Shown one piece after another: positions 26,341 to 35,692 of a stretch of DNA of 64,000 nucleotides. The first letter of the stretch is position 1. Each line of letters opens with the position of its first letter. Where the stretch lies: positions 1,621,090-1,685,089 of the forward strand of contig NZ_HE998567.1 of assembly GCF_000327285.1 (NCBI RefSeq), in the 5' to 3' direction. Both the position numbers and the translations under genes were made by a program. A model generated the notes under the pieces. It did not search any database. It worked only from the letters and a program-made list of their open reading frames with translations, and had not been told where the DNA came from. This DNA comes from Holdemania massiliensis AP2. Its GTDB lineage: Bacteria; Bacillota_I; Bacilli_A; Erysipelotrichales; Erysipelotrichaceae.

Positions 26341-26573
26341 CTGTGTTCCTTCTGTTTTACTAGCTTGGTTTTCATCTTAAAACTAATGAAATTTCCGTTT
26401 TCATCCGAATCTCTTTCTTTTATTTAAACATAGTTTTCTTCAATTTACAGATGATTCTGTTATAAACTGAAAAAAATATATCATTCCTTTATTATTTCAT
26501 TCTAAATTTCATCCTGAATTTGATCAAAAATTGAATTGATTCTTTCCTTTAATAATTTCAGCTCATGATCAAA
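26341..26573. other. AT-rich intergenic stretch, no gene seen
   Basis: Holds the MerR promoter region and AT-rich sequence. I see no reading frame or RNA gene. Confidence 0.45.
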
Positions 26574-26608
26574 AAAACAGCATAAGCTCAGGCAGAGTAC
26601 GCTGTTTT
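26574..26608 (-). terminator. Terminator of the RluA gene
   Basis: AAAACAGC (26574-26581) pairs with GCTGTTTT (26601-26608). Seven T residues follow on the minus strand. It is about 50 bases past the stop. Confidence 0.75.
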
Positions 26609-26658
26609 CCTTGATTCTAAGCCTCTGTGACACGTTGGATAAAAGTCTGATCCTGTCC

Positions 26659-27549
26659 TCACCAGAACGCCTGGGGCAGTTCATCCACGACTTCTCTGCG
26701 GCAGCCACTCAGCGGATCCGTCCAGACGCATTTCCAGGCATGCAGCTTCATCCTGCCTTGAACAGGACGGGGATTATACAGCGGATCATTGATGATCGGA
26801 TGCTGAATCGAAGCCAGATGCACACGGATTTGATGCGTTCTGCCCGTTTCCAGTTCACAGCGGACAAGCGTCTGATGCTGCTTTTGACGGCATTGCAGAA
26901 CCTCAATATGCGTACAGGCTGGCTTTCCTGTGGACGAGATGCGATATGCCTTAGACTGGTGGCGATCCCGGCCAATCGGTTGATCAATCGTCAGTTTCGC
27001 CTTCGGCTTCATCACCCCGCTGACCACTGCCAGATAGGTGCGGTAAATTTGCTTCTGCGCCAGCGCCTGATCCAGACGAGGCTGAAAAAACGGACATTTA
27101 CTGAACAGGACGATGCCGCTGGTTCCTTCATCCAGACGATGAATCGGACGCACCGTGCAGTGCTGGCCTGTGCGGTGATAATACGCTGCCACCTGATTCG
27201 CCAGGGTTCCGCTCTTCTGTTTATCATCCGGATGCACAATCATGCCGGAAGGCTTGGACACAGACAGAACCAGCTCATCCTCATACAAGACCGTAAGCGG
27301 CTGATCCCACGGGACAAAATCCGGCTCCTCCTGCTGAAATACCTTCAGCGCAAGCCGATCCGCCGTTTTTAATTTTACGTTTTGCCGGACAGGCTGATCG
27401 TTAAGCTGGATTCTCTGCTCGGTTTCCAGCTTATACCGATAAGCTTTGGAACACGGCCACGCCATTAAAAAGTCCGCAATGGTTTGTCCCTCGGCCTGCC
27501 TCGGAATAATCAGATTCAGCCAGGGACTGTCAATTTGAAAATCCATCAA
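26659..27549 (-). CDS. RluA-family RNA pseudouridine synthase
   Basis: A 296-residue protein. It has an N-terminal S4-like part and the catalytic motif PIHRLDEGTSGIVLFSK, where the Asp is the nucleophile, then LETGRTHQIRVHLASI. It makes pseudouridine in rRNA or tRNA. Length and domain order fit RluD/YjbO-type enzymes. It overlaps the M20 gene by four bases (ATGA). Confidence 0.92.
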   Translation of the reverse strand: MMDFQIDSPWLNLIIPRQAEGQTIADFLMAWPCSKAYRYKLETEQRIQLNDQPVRQNVKLKTADRLALKVFQQEEPDFVPWDQPLTVLYEDELVLSVSKPSGMIVHPDDKQKSGTLANQVAAYYHRTGQHCTVRPIHRLDEGTSGIVLFSKCPFFQPRLDQALAQKQIYRTYLAVVSGVMKPKAKLTIDQPIGRDRHQSKAYRISSTGKPACTHIEVLQCRQKQHQTLVRCELETGRTHQIRVHLASIQHPIINDPLYNPRPVQGRMKLHAWKCVWTDPLSGCRREVVDELPQAFW

Positions 27550-28829
27550 TCCCGACCTTCCGGAAACAAATAGCCAGCCTGTTCAAACAGCGTATCCAGA
27601 TCCAGCGGATTGGGTTTCCAGTCCTGCGGCCGCGGTTGTTTTAAAAACGCTTCGGCACAAGCCGCATGCGCTGCCGCGCCCTTCCACAGCACGCTTTCGT
27701 CCAGATCATGGCGGGAAGTATGCACGTCGGCCGTAATGCCGCGGGCTTCATTGCGCATTCCCAAAAAGGCATACACGCCCGGCATCCGCTGCAAATACAA
27801 AGGAAAGCTATCCGTTCCCATCCACGGCTCAGCTTCCATCACTGTCGCTTCCCCCAACAGCTCACGGCAGACCTCGGCCGCCGTTTTCGCATAAGCCGCA
27901 TCGTTGTTTAACGGAAAGCCTGGGGCGTTCAGTTTCTCAAAATGCGCGGTGCAGTCGTACGCCTCGGCAATATGTTCAACGACATGCCGCAGCTTGGCCT
28001 GGAAAGCCAAACCGACCTCACGATTATAAAACCGCACCGTTCCCTTAAACAGACAGGTATCGGGGAGTATATTGGATTTGGTTCCGGACTGAACCAGTCC
28101 GGTCGAAATCGTCAGCGGCTCAAACGGACTGACCGTCCGCATCCGCAGCGCGGCCAGCGCCTGACCGATCGCCGCATAACAGTCGATCGGATTGATGCAC
28201 AAGTCCGGACGTGAGCCATGTCCGCCGCGTCCCTGCAGCCGGACATGAAAGGAGAACATGCCCGCCATTAACGGACCTGCCTGAATTTGCAGCGTCCCGG
28301 CTGGCGTATGCGGGGAAACATGCAGACCGAATACACTGTCCGGATGAATTCCGGCTTTTTCCAGTGCCTTCATGATGTGATAAATATTCATCGTCGCTTC
28401 TTCACCCCGTTCAAAACACAGAAACACCGTTCCTTCTAAGTCTTCCCGATGGGCTTGAAGCAGCTTCGCCGCCGTCAGAAGCATCGCTGTATGTCCGTCA
28501 TGACCGCAGGCATGCTGCACACCTTTGACCTCGCTGATGCAGGGTTTCGGCAAACCGCCGCCGTTGACCGCTTCTTCTTCAATCGGCAAGGCGTCAATAT
28601 CCGCTCTTAACAAGACCGTTCGGCCAGGTTTTCCGCCTTCAATCCAGCCCAGTACCCCGCCATGCTCAACAACTTGGGTGCGGATTCCCTGATCTTTCAA
28701 AAACTGATCAATCAGCGCGACCGTAGCTTCCTCTTTCGAGCTTAATTCCGGATGCCGGTGCAGCTTTCGGCGCAGATCAATACAAAGATCACTGAGTGCC
28801 AAAGCCTCTTCGTTCCATTGGATTGCCAT
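27546..28829 (-). CDS. M20-family amidohydrolase
   Basis: A 427-residue zinc peptidase-like enzyme. Motifs are LRRKLHRHPELSSKE, the metal site ACGHDGHTAML and FCFERGEEA. The group includes IAA-amino acid, hippurate and N-acyl amino acid hydrolases, which cleave N-acyl bonds in the cytoplasm. It lies 62 bases downstream of an ATP-grasp gene and overlaps rluA. If cotranscribed with the ATP-grasp cluster it could hydrolyse a related amide. Confidence 0.88.
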   Translation of the reverse strand: MAIQWNEEALALSDLCIDLRRKLHRHPELSSKEEATVALIDQFLKDQGIRTQVVEHGGVLGWIEGGKPGRTVLLRADIDALPIEEEAVNGGGLPKPCISEVKGVQHACGHDGHTAMLLTAAKLLQAHREDLEGTVFLCFERGEEATMNIYHIMKALEKAGIHPDSVFGLHVSPHTPAGTLQIQAGPLMAGMFSFHVRLQGRGGHGSRPDLCINPIDCYAAIGQALAALRMRTVSPFEPLTISTGLVQSGTKSNILPDTCLFKGTVRFYNREVGLAFQAKLRHVVEHIAEAYDCTAHFEKLNAPGFPLNNDAAYAKTAAEVCRELLGEATVMEAEPWMGTDSFPLYLQRMPGVYAFLGMRNEARGITADVHTSRHDLDESVLWKGAAAHAACAEAFLKQPRPQDWKPNPLDLDTLFEQAGYLFPEGRD

Positions 28830-28891
28830 TGTTTTCTCCTTTATCTCATTCCTGTTTTTTGCTTTGTTGTTTTGTTTATTCCGCTTTGTCG

Positions 28892-30073
28892 TTAGCGAAT
28901 GCAGTCGGCATAGAAATCAAAAACCTGCTGCTCGGTTGGGAAGCGGGCGATCAGTACCTCGTCGCCCATGGCCTCAGCCAGCGCCGGATCCATCGCAATT
29001 CGTTGCACAATCGCTTCATGATAGTGTTCGACAATCCAGTCCGTCGAATGTTGATAGTGCTGCTCTTTGCGCCGGCCGACAAACACGCTGGAATACGGCC
29101 GTTCTGGGTTGTAGCACGGTTCATGGTCAATCAGCGTGTCAGCCCAGATCTGATAGATATCAATGTCATTGGCATAGTCGATCATATCCGGCAGAAACCC
29201 TCCTGGTGGACGCATGTTGACCTCTAAGCCGATGATATCGCCCTTATGGCCAAGCCCTTCCTGATCGCAGTCGAGGCGGAAAAATTCCAAGTGGAAAAAG
29301 CGGTCGCGTACACCAAAGGCCTGCAAAGTCCGCTCCCCGGCGCTGCGCAGATCCTCCTGTACATTTTTCAGTGAATAACAGCCGATCGGCTGCTTCTCAT
29401 TGACTGAATCCATGACGGACCCTAGATAGACATGACTGGTGGCAAACACGACCTTGCCCTGATTGTTGATAATCCCGTCAAAGGTACAGACAGTTCCCTG
29501 CACGAATTCCTCCACAATCATCCCGGAATGCATCGTTTTCAGCATTGTTTCCAGTTCTTCCGCGTTGTGAATGCGCATCGTATCGCTGGCTCCCACCCCA
29601 CGGTCAGGCTTAGCTACCATCGAATAATGCACCTGCTGGGCGAACTGGCGGATCGCTTCCGGATCCTCGCTGATCAGCCAGCGTGCTGTCGGAACACCCG
29701 CCTCGGCATACTTTGCTTTCATCAGCGACTTGTGCTGACAAACATTCAGCTGGGCAGGGAACATGCCGGTTGTGACATGAAACAATTCACGCAGCTCCGC
29801 GTCCAGATTCAGCCAGTATTCATTGTTGGATTCAATCCAATCAAGCTTGCCGTACTTCCATGTAAAATAACCGCAGGCGCGGATCATCTGATCCCGATCG
29901 GTCATCGAATAGACACAGTAAACATCATCCAGAACCTTGCGCAGGGAAGAAGGCAGCGATGATTGGGGCGTATCGACAATCCCCAGCACACGCACGCCGC
30001 GGTTTTTCAAAGCCCGGGCAAACAGCCAGTAATTCGATGGAAAATGTGGTGAAATTAAAACAAAATTGATCAT
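28892..30073 (-). CDS. ATP-grasp ligase, copy 1
   Basis: A 393-residue ATP-grasp protein. It has an N-terminal Rossmann-like start (FVLISPHFPSNYWLFARALK), the ATP-binding region with MVAKPDRGVGASDTMRI, and the metal site IIGLEVNMRPPGGFLPDM. ATP-grasp enzymes join a carboxylate to an amine through an acyl phosphate. It resembles the gene at 31747-32937 along the whole length. It overlaps the esterase gene upstream by four bases. The product is unknown. Confidence 0.85.
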   Translation of the reverse strand: MINFVLISPHFPSNYWLFARALKNRGVRVLGIVDTPQSSLPSSLRKVLDDVYCVYSMTDRDQMIRACGYFTWKYGKLDWIESNNEYWLNLDAELRELFHVTTGMFPAQLNVCQHKSLMKAKYAEAGVPTARWLISEDPEAIRQFAQQVHYSMVAKPDRGVGASDTMRIHNAEELETMLKTMHSGMIVEEFVQGTVCTFDGIINNQGKVVFATSHVYLGSVMDSVNEKQPIGCYSLKNVQEDLRSAGERTLQAFGVRDRFFHLEFFRLDCDQEGLGHKGDIIGLEVNMRPPGGFLPDMIDYANDIDIYQIWADTLIDHEPCYNPERPYSSVFVGRRKEQHYQHSTDWIVEHYHEAIVQRIAMDPALAEAMGDEVLIARFPTEQQVFDFYADCIR

Positions 30074-30846
30074 TCAGCGTCCTCCCAACACCGTTCAAGG
30101 ATGCCTAATTCTTCCATCCAAACCGGTGTTTCTTCTTCCCAGCACGCTTCGCAATGCGTGCCTTCCGGATAACAATGCAGATAAACTGAGGCTTTCGCTT
30201 CCAGGATCTGCTGCACGGTGCAGTTATCGGCCGTCACCTGCGCCAGATCTTCCTGGGAGCCGGTTTCCATCCCACCCCAGCTGATATAGAACTGTGTGTT
30301 TTCCTCAATCCAGGCCTCATCCAGATCCCTGCACAGCGGCTCCATCACTAATCCCAGATACGGTGACAGACAAGCCGCCCGGCTGTACACCGCACTGTAG
30401 CGGCCGCCGGCATACAGTGCCATCAAGCCGCCCATTGAGCTGCCGCCGATAAAGGTATGTTCACGATCGGTCAGCACGGGCAGATTTTCATCCACCCAGG
30501 CCTTCAGCTCACCGCTCATCCAATCCAGAAGCAGTTCTCCCTGTCCTTTCACTTCACCCCAGGCAGGATCGGAAAAATCATAGGGGGAAAACTCCCATAA
30601 ACGACGGTTGCCCTGGTGATTGCATTCGATTCCCACAACCACTAACGGCAGTCCGGTCTGATCGAGATAATCTTTTAAGCCCCAGCTTTTTCCATAGGTC
30701 GCTTCCTCATCCAAAAACAGATTGTGGCCGTCAAACATATACAGCACCGGTACTTTCTGTCCTTCTGTGAGCATGTCGGGTATATACAAATGGAGTGTCC
30801 GTGCTTCTTCCAACGGCGTAATCCATGTCTCCTGTTTTATCAGCAT
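30070..30846 (-). CDS. Esterase of alpha/beta hydrolase fold, copy 1
   Basis: A 258-residue protein started at the ATG at 30846 (MLIKQETWITP), which has AGAGGA upstream; the frame is open 16 codons earlier. The nucleophile motif is FIGGSSMGGLMALYAGG, and the sequence fits the esterase D/IroE-like family (VLYMFDGHNLFLDEE). Its end overlaps the ATP-grasp gene. It may release or modify the ligase product. Confidence 0.82.
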   Translation of the reverse strand: MLIKQETWITPLEEARTLHLYIPDMLTEGQKVPVLYMFDGHNLFLDEEATYGKSWGLKDYLDQTGLPLVVVGIECNHQGNRRLWEFSPYDFSDPAWGEVKGQGELLLDWMSGELKAWVDENLPVLTDREHTFIGGSSMGGLMALYAGGRYSAVYSRAACLSPYLGLVMEPLCRDLDEAWIEENTQFYISWGGMETGSQEDLAQVTADNCTVQQILEAKASVYLHCYPEGTHCEACWEEETPVWMEELGILERCWEDAE

Positions 30847-30951
30847 GGTTTTGATCCTCTTTTCTAGCCGGAAGCGTCCGGCTGACGATCTCATTGTAGT
30901 GAATTTTCAGCTTGAACGCAAGTCTGAAAACCCTCGGCTAAGAATCAGAAA

Positions 30952-30971
30952 CCGCCGGGAATCCCCGACGG
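30952..30971 (-). terminator. Weak terminator-like hairpin between the esterase genes
   Basis: CCGCCGGG (30952-30959) pairs with CCCGACGG (30964-30971), with one G-U pair in the minus-strand RNA. TTTC follows on the minus strand. It may split the cluster into two units or weaken read-through. Confidence 0.45.
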
Positions 30972-30985
30972 TCAGCATTTCACCC

Positions 30986-31741
30986 TTAACAAAGACGGTT
31001 CATAAAATACGGGAATTGTTTCCGCCACCATGGCCAGTCATGAGCCACGTCAGAACCCCAGTAATCGATCCAGGCCGGGATATTTTTGTAGCCTAACAGC
31101 TCCTGCATCCGGTGCGTATCCTGCTGAGCTTCCTGTTCCCAATCACCCTGACCACAGCACAGAACGATATCGCAGCTGCGGTATTTCTCCACATACGGAT
31201 GATCGGCAGGCATCTGATCCAGATAATCGATCGTTGAATTGTTGTAAACCAGATCGTCCATGTAGCTGCCGAAATACCACTTGCTGGAATAAATTCCGCT
31301 CAGTCCGACAGTGCCGTTGAACAAATCCGGCCAGCGGAACATGAAATTCACGGCATGTAGCGCGCCCAGACTGCAGCCAGCCGTTAAAATACCGCCGGCA
31401 CGCTGACCGTCGTTGGACCATTGATTAATTTCAAAAATCCGCGGGGCTAATTCTTCTGTAATGTAGCGGGCATAGGCTTCATGCCGCTCAATCCGGCCGC
31501 GGCATTCGCGGTCAAAAGCCGCCCAGGTTTCCCAGTCGATGCTGTCGCAGGCAAACAGCTGCAGCCGTCCCTGCTCCAACAATTCCTGCACCGCCCCCAC
31601 CATGCCGAAGTTTTCAAAATCATAGAAGCGGCCGCTCTGTGCCGGAAATACTAAACAAGGCCGTCCGGCATGACCGTAAACCTTAAATTCCATCATCCGG
31701 TCAAGATGATAGCTGTATTCGTTATAATAGGCTGTATGCAT
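30986..31741 (-). CDS. Esterase of alpha/beta hydrolase fold, copy 2
   Basis: A 251-residue protein with the nucleophile motif LTAGCSLGALHAVNF and GRPCLVFPAQSGRFYDFENF near the start. It resembles esterase-family proteins that sit beside ATP-grasp genes in Firmicutes. It starts five bases after the end of the second ATP-grasp gene, so the pair is coupled. It differs clearly from the other esterase, so this is not a recent duplication. Confidence 0.8.
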   Translation of the reverse strand: MHTAYYNEYSYHLDRMMEFKVYGHAGRPCLVFPAQSGRFYDFENFGMVGAVQELLEQGRLQLFACDSIDWETWAAFDRECRGRIERHEAYARYITEELAPRIFEINQWSNDGQRAGGILTAGCSLGALHAVNFMFRWPDLFNGTVGLSGIYSSKWYFGSYMDDLVYNNSTIDYLDQMPADHPYVEKYRSCDIVLCCGQGDWEQEAQQDTHRMQELLGYKNIPAWIDYWGSDVAHDWPWWRKQFPYFMNRLC

Positions 31742-31746
31742 TGTTC

Positions 31747-32937
31747 TTACTCCTTGCTCATTGTAAAATCTACGAATTCCATCATGGCCTCATAATCCGC
31801 AAAGCGGGCGGTAATCATATCGTTGCCCATTGCCGGAGCCAGAACTTCCGGCATCATTTCAGCCATGACAATGGCTTTTTCATACCGCTGATGGACTTCT
31901 GCGAGTGTATGCTGATAGGCTAAGCGATGACGCCGGCCGGTATAAACACAGAAATACGGCCGATGCGAAGGGTCGAAATAACCATGATCATACGCGACCA
32001 TATTCGCCCAGATTTTATAAACGTCGATGTCATTGGCATAGTTCATCATGTCCGGCGTATACCCTCCCGGCGGACGCATGTTGACTTCCAGGCCGATTAA
32101 ATCACCACATCGCCCCAGTCCTTCCTTATCTTCCGTCAGCCGGAAGAATTCGCAATGGAAAAACCGGCTCTGCGTAGGAAAGGCCGCGATCACCCGCTGA
32201 CCCGCTTCTTTCAGATCTTCCGGAATTTCACGCACGGAATAATAATAAATATCTTCTTCGTGATTCACGATCTCCATAATTGGCCGCGGGAACACATGCG
32301 AAGTTTCAAAAATCGGCTGACGCTGCCGGTCCGCAATGCCGTCATACGATTCGATGGAACCTGGTACATATTCCTCCATAATGTACTGTACCTGCGGCAG
32401 ATGATCATAAAATTCATGCAACTGATCCTCATTTTCCAGCTTGTAGGTCGCATTGGCGCCGACACCGTTGTCCGGCTTGACAACCACCGGATAACCAGTT
32501 TGTTCGACAAATGCCAGACCCGCCTCCCGATCAGAAACCAGATGCCAGCGCGCAGTTCTGATCCCAGCTTTTTCATACAAGGCTTTCATCTGGCTCTTGT
32601 ATTTAATAAAAGAAATGGCTTCGTTGCGCACACCGCTGGTCACATTGAAATCGGTGCGCAGCTGCGCATCCTGCATCAGCCAGTATTCATTGTTGGATTC
32701 AATCCAGTCAATCCTGCCATAACGAAACGCAAAAAAAGCACAGGCCTTATAAACCTCATCATAATTTTCCAGACTTGAAACCTTGTAGTATTCCTGCAGG
32801 CTCTGTTTGAGGTTGTCCTCCAGCAGCTCATACGGAGCATCTCCGATGCCCAGCACACGCACTCCGTTCTGTTTTAAACAGCGGCAAAAATTCCAATAGG
32901 TTTTCGGAAAGTTCGGCGAAATAAAAATAAAATTCAT
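31747..32937 (-). CDS. ATP-grasp ligase, copy 2
   Basis: A 396-residue paralogue of the protein at 28892. It has FIFISPNFPKTYWNFCRCLK at the start, VVVKPDNGVGANATYKL for ATP, and LIGLEVNMRPPGGYTPDM for metal. Both copies share the block IDWIESNNEYWL. It is the first gene of the cluster. The two ligases with two esterases suggest stepwise making and trimming of a small amide or peptide; this is inference. Confidence 0.85.
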   Translation of the reverse strand: MNFIFISPNFPKTYWNFCRCLKQNGVRVLGIGDAPYELLEDNLKQSLQEYYKVSSLENYDEVYKACAFFAFRYGRIDWIESNNEYWLMQDAQLRTDFNVTSGVRNEAISFIKYKSQMKALYEKAGIRTARWHLVSDREAGLAFVEQTGYPVVVKPDNGVGANATYKLENEDQLHEFYDHLPQVQYIMEEYVPGSIESYDGIADRQRQPIFETSHVFPRPIMEIVNHEEDIYYYSVREIPEDLKEAGQRVIAAFPTQSRFFHCEFFRLTEDKEGLGRCGDLIGLEVNMRPPGGYTPDMMNYANDIDVYKIWANMVAYDHGYFDPSHRPYFCVYTGRRHRLAYQHTLAEVHQRYEKAIVMAEMMPEVLAPAMGNDMITARFADYEAMMEFVDFTMSKE

Positions 32938-33107
32938 GGCTATTCCCCACCTTTATCTTAGTTTTATTGTAGCAGAATTGAACTAGTTTTTAAATTGAAT
33001 GCCGGCTAAAAACAGACAAATTCTGAAATATTTCTGAAAGAAATGAAAATAAAGACATAGATCGTTCAGACAAGGGGATATCGCCCAACCATCCCGAAAT
33101 CAATAAG

Positions 33108-33144
33108 AAAAGGATATCCGCTTTTCTCACTCAGATATCCTTTT
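33108..33144. terminator. Terminator of the pilus operon
   Basis: AAAAGGATATC (33108-33118) pairs with GATATCCTTTT (33134-33144); T residues follow on both strands, so it could work in both directions. Confidence 0.8.
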
Positions 33145-33227
33145 GTTCTTTGAATCATTTATGGCCTCACTCCGGTCATGGTATTGATTCCCGCAGCAAG
33201 GTAGTCCAGCTGTTTGCCCTGCGTTTT

Positions 33228-34301
33228 TCAGATCAGATTTGTGGCAGCCAGACGTTTGCGCATTAAATCCGGATCTGAGCAGGCCAGCAGTGCGGTTTCC
33301 TTGGTAATCCGTCCGGCTTTCAGCAGACTCAATAAACTGACGTCCATTGTGACCATGCCGTCGCGGGCGTTGGCCTGGATCGTGTTGTCGATCTGATGAA
33401 TCTTATTTTCCCGGATCTGCGTCTGCACGGCATTGTTCACCTTCATAATTTCAAAGGCTGGGATCAAGCCGCCGCCGACTGCCGGTACCAACTGTTGGGA
33501 AACGATCGCCTGCAGCACCATCGACAGCTGCACGCGAATCTGCTGCTGCTTTTCAGCGGGGAAAACATCAATGATGCGGTTGATCGTATTCGCAGCTCCG
33601 GTTGTATGCAGCGAAGAAAACACCAAATGCCCAGTCTCCGCTGCTGACAGAACCGTCTGCATCGTTTCCAAATCGCGCATCTCACCGACCAAAATCACAT
33701 CCGGCGCTTCGCGCAGCGCCGCGGTCAGAGCGTGGATATAGTCCGGCGTATCCTGGCCGATCTCCCGCTGGCTGACAATGCTTTGCTGATGCCGATGCAG
33801 CACTTCAATCGGATCTTCGATCGTAATGATATGCCCGCTGCGGCTGCGGTTGATCGCGTCGATCAGACAGGCCAAAGTTGTGGACTTCCCGCTTCCAGCC
33901 GCACCGGTGATCAAAACCAGACCCTTTTTCAGATGGGCAAAGGAAAGAATTTGTTCATCGATGTTGAGCTCCTTCGCATCCGGAAGGACAAAGCGAACGA
34001 CCCGCAGCACCGCGGCCAGAGATCCACGCTGGCGATAGACATTGACACGGAAACGCCCCATCTGCGTAAGTGAAAATGAAAAATCATCTTCCCCAGTCTG
34101 CTGCAGCCGGTGCATCGTCCGATTCTGACTCAGCTTGAAGATTTCCTGGATCATCGTTTCCGTCATTTCCGGTGTCAGCCGCTGATCATCCAGCCGGATC
34201 ATCTCCCCGTTGATTTTGACCGTCAGCGGCGTTCCGGCAACAATAAAAATATCTGAAGCCTGACGCTCAACCGCCGTTTTCAGCATCGTTGAACACTCCA
34301 T
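33228..34301 (-). CDS. pilT: PilT-type pilus retraction ATPase
   Basis: A 357-residue secretion ATPase. It has Walker A ITGAAGSGKSTTLA, the Asp box IITIEDPIEV, Walker B VILVGEMRDLET and the His box SSLHTTGAANTINRIIDVFP, with the PilT-type C-terminus. PilT powers retraction of type IV pili for twitching and DNA uptake. It is the last gene of an operon that also encodes PilC. Its ATG overlaps the stop of the gene before it. Confidence 0.9.
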   Translation of the reverse strand: MECSTMLKTAVERQASDIFIVAGTPLTVKINGEMIRLDDQRLTPEMTETMIQEIFKLSQNRTMHRLQQTGEDDFSFSLTQMGRFRVNVYRQRGSLAAVLRVVRFVLPDAKELNIDEQILSFAHLKKGLVLITGAAGSGKSTTLACLIDAINRSRSGHIITIEDPIEVLHRHQQSIVSQREIGQDTPDYIHALTAALREAPDVILVGEMRDLETMQTVLSAAETGHLVFSSLHTTGAANTINRIIDVFPAEKQQQIRVQLSMVLQAIVSQQLVPAVGGGLIPAFEIMKVNNAVQTQIRENKIHQIDNTIQANARDGMVTMDVSLLSLLKAGRITKETALLACSDPDLMRKRLAATNLI

Positions 34302-34507
34302 CAGCGATTCTCCCCTCTCTGTTCAATCTGGGTATAACTGACCTGCATCCGGGTGATGGCTTTATCGCTCATTTTCAGCTGCGCACTCGCCTGGACATAG
34401 GACAGAACGGCAAACGTCGTCATGCACAAAAGACAAAACAACATCAATAACGGAGCGATGCCGGTGCCGATATTCACTGCCGTCTGAGTGTCATGATTCT
34501 CATTCAT
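34301..34507 (-). CDS. Small single-helix membrane protein in the pilus operon
   Basis: A 68-residue protein with one hydrophobic segment (about 17-40). Family not recognised. It overlaps both neighbours, so it is certainly part of the operon. Confidence 0.7.
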   Translation of the reverse strand: MNENHDTQTAVNIGTGIAPLLMLFCLLCMTTFAVLSYVQASAQLKMSDKAITRMQVSYTQIEQRGENR

Positions 34508-34919
34508 GCGCTTCTGCCTCCTTAATTGGGTTCAGTTCCAATAATAACCGTGCATCGTGAACCCGAATCACGCGCAGGGATGTTTCAACACTCTCATTGT
34601 GGACCTGCCGAAGGATTTCAATCTGATAGACACCCTTTTCCTGCGGCATTCCGGTTTCATCACTCTGCCACATACAAAACTTCTCTGTGCAAAGTTCGGG
34701 AAACAGCTGATCCAATGGCGTATTGGAAGCATAGCGCAGCTGTTCCGCCAGCGGCTGAGCCAGCCGCAGCGCCTGATTCTGATCTAAGGCCAGCTGATGC
34801 TTCTGATCGGCCAGCGCAAACAAACGCACGCACAGCACAGAGCCTAAGGCGAAGCAGAGGATCACAAACAACAGTTCACCTAAGAAATAAAACGAACTGG
34901 AACGCTGACGTATTTTCAT
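34500..34919 (-). CDS. Pseudopilin-like membrane protein
   Basis: A 139-residue protein with one N-terminal helix (FYFLGELLFVILCFALGSVL) after a short basic stretch (KIRQR), then a soluble domain. This is the shape of a minor pilin, but no clear prepilin peptidase site (G before F and E at +5) is present. It overlaps both neighbours. Confidence 0.65.
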   Translation of the reverse strand: MKIRQRSSSFYFLGELLFVILCFALGSVLCVRLFALADQKHQLALDQNQALRLAQPLAEQLRYASNTPLDQLFPELCTEKFCMWQSDETGMPQEKGVYQIEILRQVHNESVETSLRVIRVHDARLLLELNPIKEAEAHE

Positions 34920-35383
34920 TCGGCTCCCCCCTTCAGGATCAGGCTTAAAGTGGCGGAGGGTCCCTGATCGTTCTGCCAGCGCACCTGCAGCCGGTCAGAC
35001 TCAAGCTCAAAGCTCAGCGGCTGACTGGAAACTAGGATTTCTCCGGCAGTTAAGTCGAGTTCATGCTCTGTCCCGGTCAACAGCTCCATCAGCGCGCCGT
35101 TTTGATAATAAAACAGAGTTTCATAAGTTCGGCCTTCGATTTCTTCCTGAATCACCAGGCATTCAGTCCCGGCCCATTCCCGCACCGTCACTTGATCCGC
35201 CGGCACGTTCTGCAGACGGTTGAACAGAACAAGATAGGGCAGCTGCACCTGATCATCTGCCTGCTGCTCACGCAGCATCGACTGATAAAAGCTGGCACAG
35301 CGTTCAATCGTTACAAAGGAGCAGCCGACAAACAGCAGCATCAATAACAGCATGAACACCATTTCAGTCAGCGGACGCTTCAT
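34916..35383 (-). CDS. Pseudopilin-like membrane protein
   Basis: A 155-residue protein with an N-terminal helix (EMVFMLLLMLLFVGCSFVTI) and a soluble domain of beta character. It resembles ComGF/ComGG-like minor pilins in layout only. Start and stop overlap the neighbours by four bases. Confidence 0.62.
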   Translation of the reverse strand: MKRPLTEMVFMLLLMLLFVGCSFVTIERCASFYQSMLREQQADDQVQLPYLVLFNRLQNVPADQVTVREWAGTECLVIQEEIEGRTYETLFYYQNGALMELLTGTEHELDLTAGEILVSSQPLSFELESDRLQVRWQNDQGPSATLSLILKGGAE

Positions 35384-35688
35384 CGAACCGCCCCCTTCCG
35401 GTACACCTGAACCTCCGGCTTCATATTGGAGCCGAGCGATTGGTAGAAAACATTGTATTTTTCGCTGTCAATCACCACACCGTAGTTTTGTTCCAGATAA
35501 CTGATTTCCTCCGGATAGCTGCCTTCTAAGGCGTAGCACAGCACAGCCGCCTGCTCGATCCGCTGCTCAATCAGCTGGGCTTCCTCATTGCGGATCTGAC
35601 CTGAAGTCTGGCTCAGCGCATCGCCAAGTCCCCTCAGGATAACCGCAAAAACCGCGGCGGCCATCATGATTTTTCCAAATCGTTTCAT
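35380..35688 (-). CDS. Small pseudopilin-like protein
   Basis: A 102-residue protein with an N-terminal hydrophobic helix, then QIRNEEAQLIEQRIEQAAVL and CYALEGSYPEEISYLEQNYG. The last pattern is common in small pilin-like proteins of Firmicutes. It lies four bases before pilC ends and overlaps the next gene. Confidence 0.65.
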   Translation of the reverse strand: MKRFGKIMMAAAVFAVILRGLGDALSQTSGQIRNEEAQLIEQRIEQAAVLCYALEGSYPEEISYLEQNYGVVIDSEKYNVFYQSLGSNMKPEVQVYRKGAVR

Positions 35689-35692
35689 CGGC

